Source: DATEAV01 sp964575425 (GTDB lineage: Bacteria; Chloroflexota; Anaerolineae; Anaerolineales; E44-bin32). From it: DNA of 64,000 nucleotides. Where the stretch lies: the NCBI GenBank assembly GCA_964575425.1, contig CAZNRD010000009.1, forward strand, positions 37,262 to 101,261, written 5' to 3'. Under the pieces are notes generated by a model. The model had not been told where the DNA came from. It worked only from the letters and a program-made list of their open reading frames with translations, and did not search any database. Positions 60,505 through 64,000 of the stretch are shown here, piece after piece. Positions within the stretch are counted from its first letter, which is position 1. The number at the start of each line of letters is the position of its first letter. A program made the position numbers and the translations under genes.

Positions 60505-61373
60505 CGACTGGCGTACAGGATGGCGACGGACGCCACGCCCCACAGCAGAACTGTGGCCAGCAGAGGACGATCGCTGAGAAGCATTTCTTCGGGCGCGCCG
60601 CCCGCGTTCCTGACGTGAATCAGCAGAAGGTAGCGGAAGATGCCGTACATCACGAAGGGGATGGTCAGCATCATCAGGTGATTGGTGGGTAGGTTCACAG
60701 CCGAGAAGGTGTACAGCGAGTAGGCCACGATGCTGGTTCCCGCGACGATGATGATCAGGTTGTCCAGCAGCGGGATGGTGTAGCCGTCGAGCACGCGGCG
60801 GTGCGCGTTGGCGCCTTCGGCAAGGAGGACCATCTCGGCCCGACGCTTGCCGAAACCAATGTACAACGCGAGCAGCGTGGTGCAGACGTAGAGCCATGGT
60901 GAGAAGCGTTCCACCGTCAGCAGCACAACGCCGGCGGCCACCCTCAGTACGAACCCTGAGGCGACCACGAAGACATCGATGATGGGAATGTGCTTCAGCC
61001 ATAGGGAGTAGAGGACATTGGAGACGACGTAGGCGGCCACGATCAGGCCGAAGTGGAGCTGAAGAGCGAAGCTGGCGGCCAGCGTGAGCGCCGAGAGGAG
61101 CGCCGCTGCCGTGCGTCCAGCGCGCACAGAGAGGCGGCCCGAGGCGAGGGGCCGATTGCGCTTGGTGGGGTGCTGGCGGTCAAAGGCCAGGTCGGCCAGG
61201 TCATTGATGAGATAGACCACGCCCGAGGCGAGGCACAGCAGGACGAAGCCGGCAGCGATGCTCAGGAACGGGAGAGCCGAAAACAGCTGCCGATCAAAGA
61301 CCAGCGCTGCAAAGATGAATGCGTTCTTCGGCCACTGGCGCGGCCGCATGCTCTTGAGAAGCAGACCCAGCAT
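60501..61373 (-). CDS. Polyprenyl-phosphate phosphoribosyltransferase-like UbiA protein
   Basis: A 290-residue membrane protein with about eight helices. SMRPRQWPKNAFIFAALVFDR near the N terminus and YLINDLADLAFDRQHPTKRNRPLASG (the NDxxDxxxD metal site) match decaprenyl-phosphate 5-phosphoribosyltransferase, which builds the donor for cell-envelope arabinose. Later YVVSNVLYSLWLKHIPIIDVFVVASGFVLRVAAG and FGKRRAEMVLL are typical of this UbiA branch. No epimerase partners are in the window, so the exact acceptor is unsure. TATCAT 7 nt before ATG 61373 and TTGTCT 17 nt before that give a promoter and a likely leaderless message. Confidence 0.8.
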   Translation of the reverse strand: MLGLLLKSMRPRQWPKNAFIFAALVFDRQLFSALPFLSIAAGFVLLCLASGVVYLINDLADLAFDRQHPTKRNRPLASGRLSVRAGRTAAALLSALTLAASFALQLHFGLIVAAYVVSNVLYSLWLKHIPIIDVFVVASGFVLRVAAGVVLLTVERFSPWLYVCTTLLALYIGFGKRRAEMVLLAEGANAHRRVLDGYTIPLLDNLIIIVAGTSIVAYSLYTFSAVNLPTNHLMMLTIPFVMYGIFRYLLLIHVRNAGGAPEEMLLSDRPLLATVLLWGVASVAILYASR

Positions 61374-61380
61374 GGCGGCG

Positions 61381-61409
61381 ATGATAGCAGGAAGCGCGGC
61401 CGCAGACAA
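61381..61409 (-). promoter_or_regulatory. Promoter of the UbiA-mvk-IPK operon
   Basis: On the minus strand TTGTCT (61409-61404) and TATCAT (61386-61381) are 17 nt apart, with TG one base before the -10 box. ATG 61373 lies only 7 nt beyond. Confidence 0.65.
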
Positions 61410-61535
61410 GGGAAGGGGCCGAAGGGAGGCTCCTGCAGACGGATTGGGCTCCGGGGAGCCATGAAGAACGAGGCGGTGGGCCCTTCCGCCTCCTTGGGGC
61501 GCGTCATTCGCGCGCCTCAAGGTAGAATCGAGGCC

Positions 61536-62309
61536 GTGGCGAAGGGCGAACGCTTGGATGTACTTCTCGTGGCGAGGGGCCTGGCGGAGAGCAGGGCGGC
61601 AGCTCAGCGCCTGGTAATGGCCGGACAGGTGAGCGTTGAGGGCGAGCGCGTGGACAAAGCCTCCCGGCGCTTTGCGCGGGACGCTGTCATCACCGTCGAG
61701 CAGGGGCCGCGCTATGTGTCGCGCGGCGGCGAGAAGCTGGAGGCGGGACTCGCAGCGTTCGACTTGAGGCCCGAAGGCAAGGTCTGCGCTGACGTCGGCG
61801 CGTCGACGGGCGGCTTCACGGACTGCCTGCTCCAGCATGGGGCGCAGCGAGTCTATGCCATTGACGTCGGGCGCGGGTTGCTGCATTGGCGATTGAGAGG
61901 GGACCCGCGCGTGGTCCTGATGGAGGACAGCAACGCGCGTTATCTCCAGGCGCTCCCCGAGCCCGTCAGCCTGGTGAGCATCGACGCGTCGTTCATATCG
62001 CTCAGGCTGCTCCTGCCCGTCGTCGCGGGTTGGCTTGTGCCCGGCGGCGACGTGGTGGCGCTGGTGAAGCCTCAGTTTGAGGCGGGGAGGGGATCGGTCG
62101 GCAAGGGCGGAGTAGTGCGGCAGCCTGACGTGCGCCGGCAGGTCCTGGCAGAGCTCCTGCCCTACGCTGCCGGGACCGGCCTTGCCCCCCAGGGGCTGAT
62201 TCGCTCGCCCCTGCTGGGGCCGAAGGGGAACGTGGAGTTTCTCCTCTGGTGCCGCGCTGGCGCGCCGATGGTCGACCTCGAGGCATTGATCAACGCTGTC
62301 CCGGTCTGA
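61536..62309 (+). CDS. tlyA: TlyA-family rRNA (cytidine-2'-O)-methyltransferase
   Basis: A 257-residue TlyA. An N-terminal S4-like RNA-binding domain opens with RLDVLLVARGLAESRAAAQRLVMAGQVSVEGERVDKAS. The Rossmann-like methyltransferase follows: YVSRGGEKLEAGLAAF, CADVGASTGGFTDCLLQHGAQRVYAIDVGRG, VSIDASFISLRLLLPVV, VALVKPQFEAGR. Family enzymes methylate 16S and 23S rRNA; members are sometimes labelled hemolysin. The frame is open far upstream; GTG 61536 gives the typical VAKGERLDVLL start and lies 7 nt after TAGAAT, so the message may be leaderless. Confidence 0.88.
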   Translation: MAKGERLDVLLVARGLAESRAAAQRLVMAGQVSVEGERVDKASRRFARDAVITVEQGPRYVSRGGEKLEAGLAAFDLRPEGKVCADVGASTGGFTDCLLQHGAQRVYAIDVGRGLLHWRLRGDPRVVLMEDSNARYLQALPEPVSLVSIDASFISLRLLLPVVAGWLVPGGDVVALVKPQFEAGRGSVGKGGVVRQPDVRRQVLAELLPYAAGTGLAPQGLIRSPLLGPKGNVEFLLWCRAGAPMVDLEALINAVPV

Positions 62310-62338
62310 GATGCCTGTCCTGGCACGCGGGCCTCGGT

Positions 62339-62344
62339 TATACT
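62339..62344 (+). promoter_or_regulatory. Probable -10 box of lepA
   Basis: TATACT at 62339-62344 lies 12 nt before ATG 62357; the -35 region is poor. A transcript would have a leader of only a few bases. Confidence 0.4.
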
Positions 62345-62356
62345 TCGCTGCTAACC

Positions 62357-64000
62357 ATGGACGCCGCTCACATCCGCAACTTCTGCATCATTGCCCACAT
62401 CGACCATGGCAAGTCGACGCTGGCGGATCGACTGCTGCAGCTCACCGGCACGATCTCCGAGCGCCAGATGACGGAGCAGGTGCTGGATGCGATGGACCTC
62501 GAACGGGAGAAGGGGGTGACGATCAAGGCCTCAGCCGTCCGCATGCTGTATCGAGCGCGCGATGGCCAGGACTATGAACTGAACCTGATCGACACGCCGG
62601 GCCACGTCGACTTCGCCTACGAGGTCAGCCGCGCCCTGGCTGCCTGCGAGGGTGCGCTGTTGGTTGTGGATGCGACCCAAGGTGTGGAGGCCCAGACGCT
62701 GGCGAATCTGTACCTGGCGCTGGAGGCCAACCTTGAGGTCGTGCCGGTGATCAACAAGATCGACCTACCATCGGCCCGGCCGGATGAAGTGGCTGGGGAG
62801 ATCCACGCGCTGCTGGGGACGGCGCCGGCCGAGATCCTGAGCATATCCGCCAAAGAGGGGACGAATGTGGAGGCGGTGCTGGAGACCGTCGTGGCGCGCA
62901 TGCCCCCGCCACGGGGCGATCCCCGGGCACCGCTGCGCGCCCTGATCTTCGATTCACACTATGACCCCTACAAGGGCGTGGTGGCCTATGTGCGCGTGGT
63001 GGAGGGGGAGGCCCGGGTCGAGGAACCGCTGCGCCTGATGGCAAGTGGGGTCGAGATGCGCCCCATGGAGATCGGGTACTTCGGTCCGGCTCTGACACCG
63101 TGTCAGGGCCTGCAGGCGGGCGAAGTCGGCTACATCGCCACCGGCCTCAAATCCGTGCGTGAATGCCGGGTAGGCGACACGTTCACCCACGCGGCGCGGC
63201 CTGCAGCCAAGCCCCTTCCCGGCTACCGTCAGGCGAAGCCCATGGTGTTCGCCGGCTTCTATCCGGTTGAAGGGGAGGACTATGCCGACCTGAAAGAGGC
63301 GCTCGAGAAGCTGCAGCTCAACGATGCAGCCCTCATGTTCGAACCAGAGACATCGCAGGCCCTCAACTTCGGCTTCCGCTGCGGCTTCCTCGGGCTGTTC
63401 CATATGGACATCGTCCAGGAGCGGCTCGAGCGCGAGTACGACCTCGACCTGATCGCCACCGCACCGTCGGTGGAATACGAGGTGCTGCTGCGGGATGAAA
63501 CCGTCCTGCGCATCGACTCGCCAGCTGACCTGCCGCCCGCGGACCAGATCGAGGAGATCCGCGAGCCCTGGATGCGAATCCAGATCTTCACGCCCCAGGA
63601 ATTCTACGGCGCGGTGATGGACCTGGCGACGCGGCGCCGCGCGGCGTTCGTGCAGCAGGAGTATCCCTCGCCGAGCCGCGTCATCCTTCACTTCGAGATC
63701 CCTCTGGCGGAGCTGATCGTCGATTTCTACGACCAGCTCAAGTCGCGCACGAAAGGCTATGCCTCGCTCGACTATCAGTTCTCCGGGTATCGTCCTGAGG
63801 AGCTGGTGAGGCTCGAAATCCTGATCAACGGTGAACCCGTCGATGCTCTGGCGATGATCGTCCACCGCAAGGATGCATACCACAAGGGCCAGGCGCTGGT
63901 CTCGAGGCTGAAGGAATTGATCCCGCGGCAGCTCTTCGTTGTGCCGATCCAGGCAGTCGCCGGGGGGCGGGTTATCTCGCGCGCCAACGTCAAGGCCCTG
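62357..64000 (+). CDS. lepA: Elongation factor 4 (LepA), 3' end cut by the window
   Basis: At least 548 residues of the translational GTPase LepA/EF4, running off the window end. G-domain motifs are IIAHIDHGKSTLADRLLQ (G1), DLEREKGVTIKA (G2 region), IDTPGHVDFAYEV (G3), PVINKIDLPSARP (G4) and SAKEGTNVE (G5). Domain II follows at YFGPALTPCQGLQAGEVGYIATGLKSV, then the EF4-specific FRCGFLGLFHMDIVQERLEREY and TKGYASLDYQFSGYR. The final visible residues are in the C-terminal region typical of EF4 (GGRVISRANVKAL), so roughly 50 residues are missing. Confidence 0.95.
   Translation, partial: MDAAHIRNFCIIAHIDHGKSTLADRLLQLTGTISERQMTEQVLDAMDLEREKGVTIKASAVRMLYRARDGQDYELNLIDTPGHVDFAYEVSRALAACEGALLVVDATQGVEAQTLANLYLALEANLEVVPVINKIDLPSARPDEVAGEIHALLGTAPAEILSISAKEGTNVEAVLETVVARMPPPRGDPRAPLRALIFDSHYDPYKGVVAYVRVVEGEARVEEPLRLMASGVEMRPMEIGYFGPALTPCQGLQAGEVGYIATGLKSVRECRVGDTFTHAARPAAKPLPGYRQAKPMVFAGFYPVEGEDYADLKEALEKLQLNDAALMFEPETSQALNFGFRCGFLGLFHMDIVQERLEREYDLDLIATAPSVEYEVLLRDETVLRIDSPADLPPADQIEEIREPWMRIQIFTPQEFYGAVMDLATRRRAAFVQQEYPSPSRVILHFEIPLAELIVDFYDQLKSRTKGYASLDYQFSGYRPEELVRLEILINGEPVDALAMIVHRKDAYHKGQALVSRLKELIPRQLFVVPIQAVAGGRVISRANVKAL

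Overview
The window is G+C-rich, densely packed bacterial chromosome with short intergenic gaps. I see no rRNA, CRISPR array, prophage or intact insertion sequence, and only one tRNA. The gene set suggests a member of the Chloroflexota, probably an Anaerolineae-like lineage. The evidence is a mevalonate kinase plus isopentenyl phosphate kinase pair, lipoproteins with Thr/Pro/Ser-rich linkers, an MglA/Roadblock gene cluster, a SufR-controlled suf operon and a FakA/FakB/RecG/CoaD gene string. This placement is inference from gene content; no marker phylogeny was possible.

Layout. 1-4.2 kb: methylthioadenosine (MTA) salvage, with an MtnA-like isomerase, a methylthio-nucleoside phosphorylase that looks inosine-specific, an ECF-type membrane S component and an MTA/SAH deaminase. 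4.3-6.7 kb (minus strand): a cupin, an SDR oxidoreductase and a CtaB-like prenyltransferase. 7.0-9.4 kb: a MITE-like element, a Roadblock protein and CTP synthase with a shortened P-loop. 9.5-16.9 kb (minus): asp23, fakA, two fakB/degV paralogues, recG, coaD and a DivIVA/SepIVA-like coiled-coil gene. 17-18.5 kb: rpmB, rpe and a lipoprotein. 18.5-24.8 kb (minus): tRNA-Leu, tig, clpP, clpX, a DUF1028 gene, a HAD phosphatase and rlmN. 24.9-30.2 kb (minus): a HAD-DinB fusion, a VanY-like peptidase with an ACG start, efp and a dinG-family helicase-exonuclease. 30.7-31.7 kb: an ECF sigma factor and a small membrane protein. 31.8-38.9 kb: divergent sufT-sufR and sufCBD-X-sufSU-Rieske. 39-41.8 kb: ppdK. 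42-49.3 kb: a VOC dioxygenase, Mut7-C RNase, gluzincin-like peptidase, PsbP/SBP_bac_5 lipoprotein and ATP-grasp ligase. 49.5-54.2 kb: a small-GTPase/Roadblock cluster. 54.2-58.4 kb (minus): panB, an unrecognised 420-residue protein and an amino-acid dehydrogenase fused to CBS domains. 58.8-61.4 kb (minus): a polyprenyl-phosphate phosphoribosyltransferase, mevalonate kinase and isopentenyl phosphate kinase with 4-nt overlaps. 61.5-64 kb: tlyA and lepA, the latter cut by the window end.

The parts most worth following are: the Roadblock/MglA signalling cluster (four Roadblock domains around one GTPase); the mirror-symmetric SufR control region in which each operator arm covers the -35 box of its own promoter; the panB-unknown-dehydrogenase-CBS operon, whose chemistry may meet at 2-oxoisovalerate; the in-frame loss of five residues from the CTP synthase P-loop; and the repeated placement of -10 boxes 6-12 nt before start codons, which points to common leaderless transcripts.
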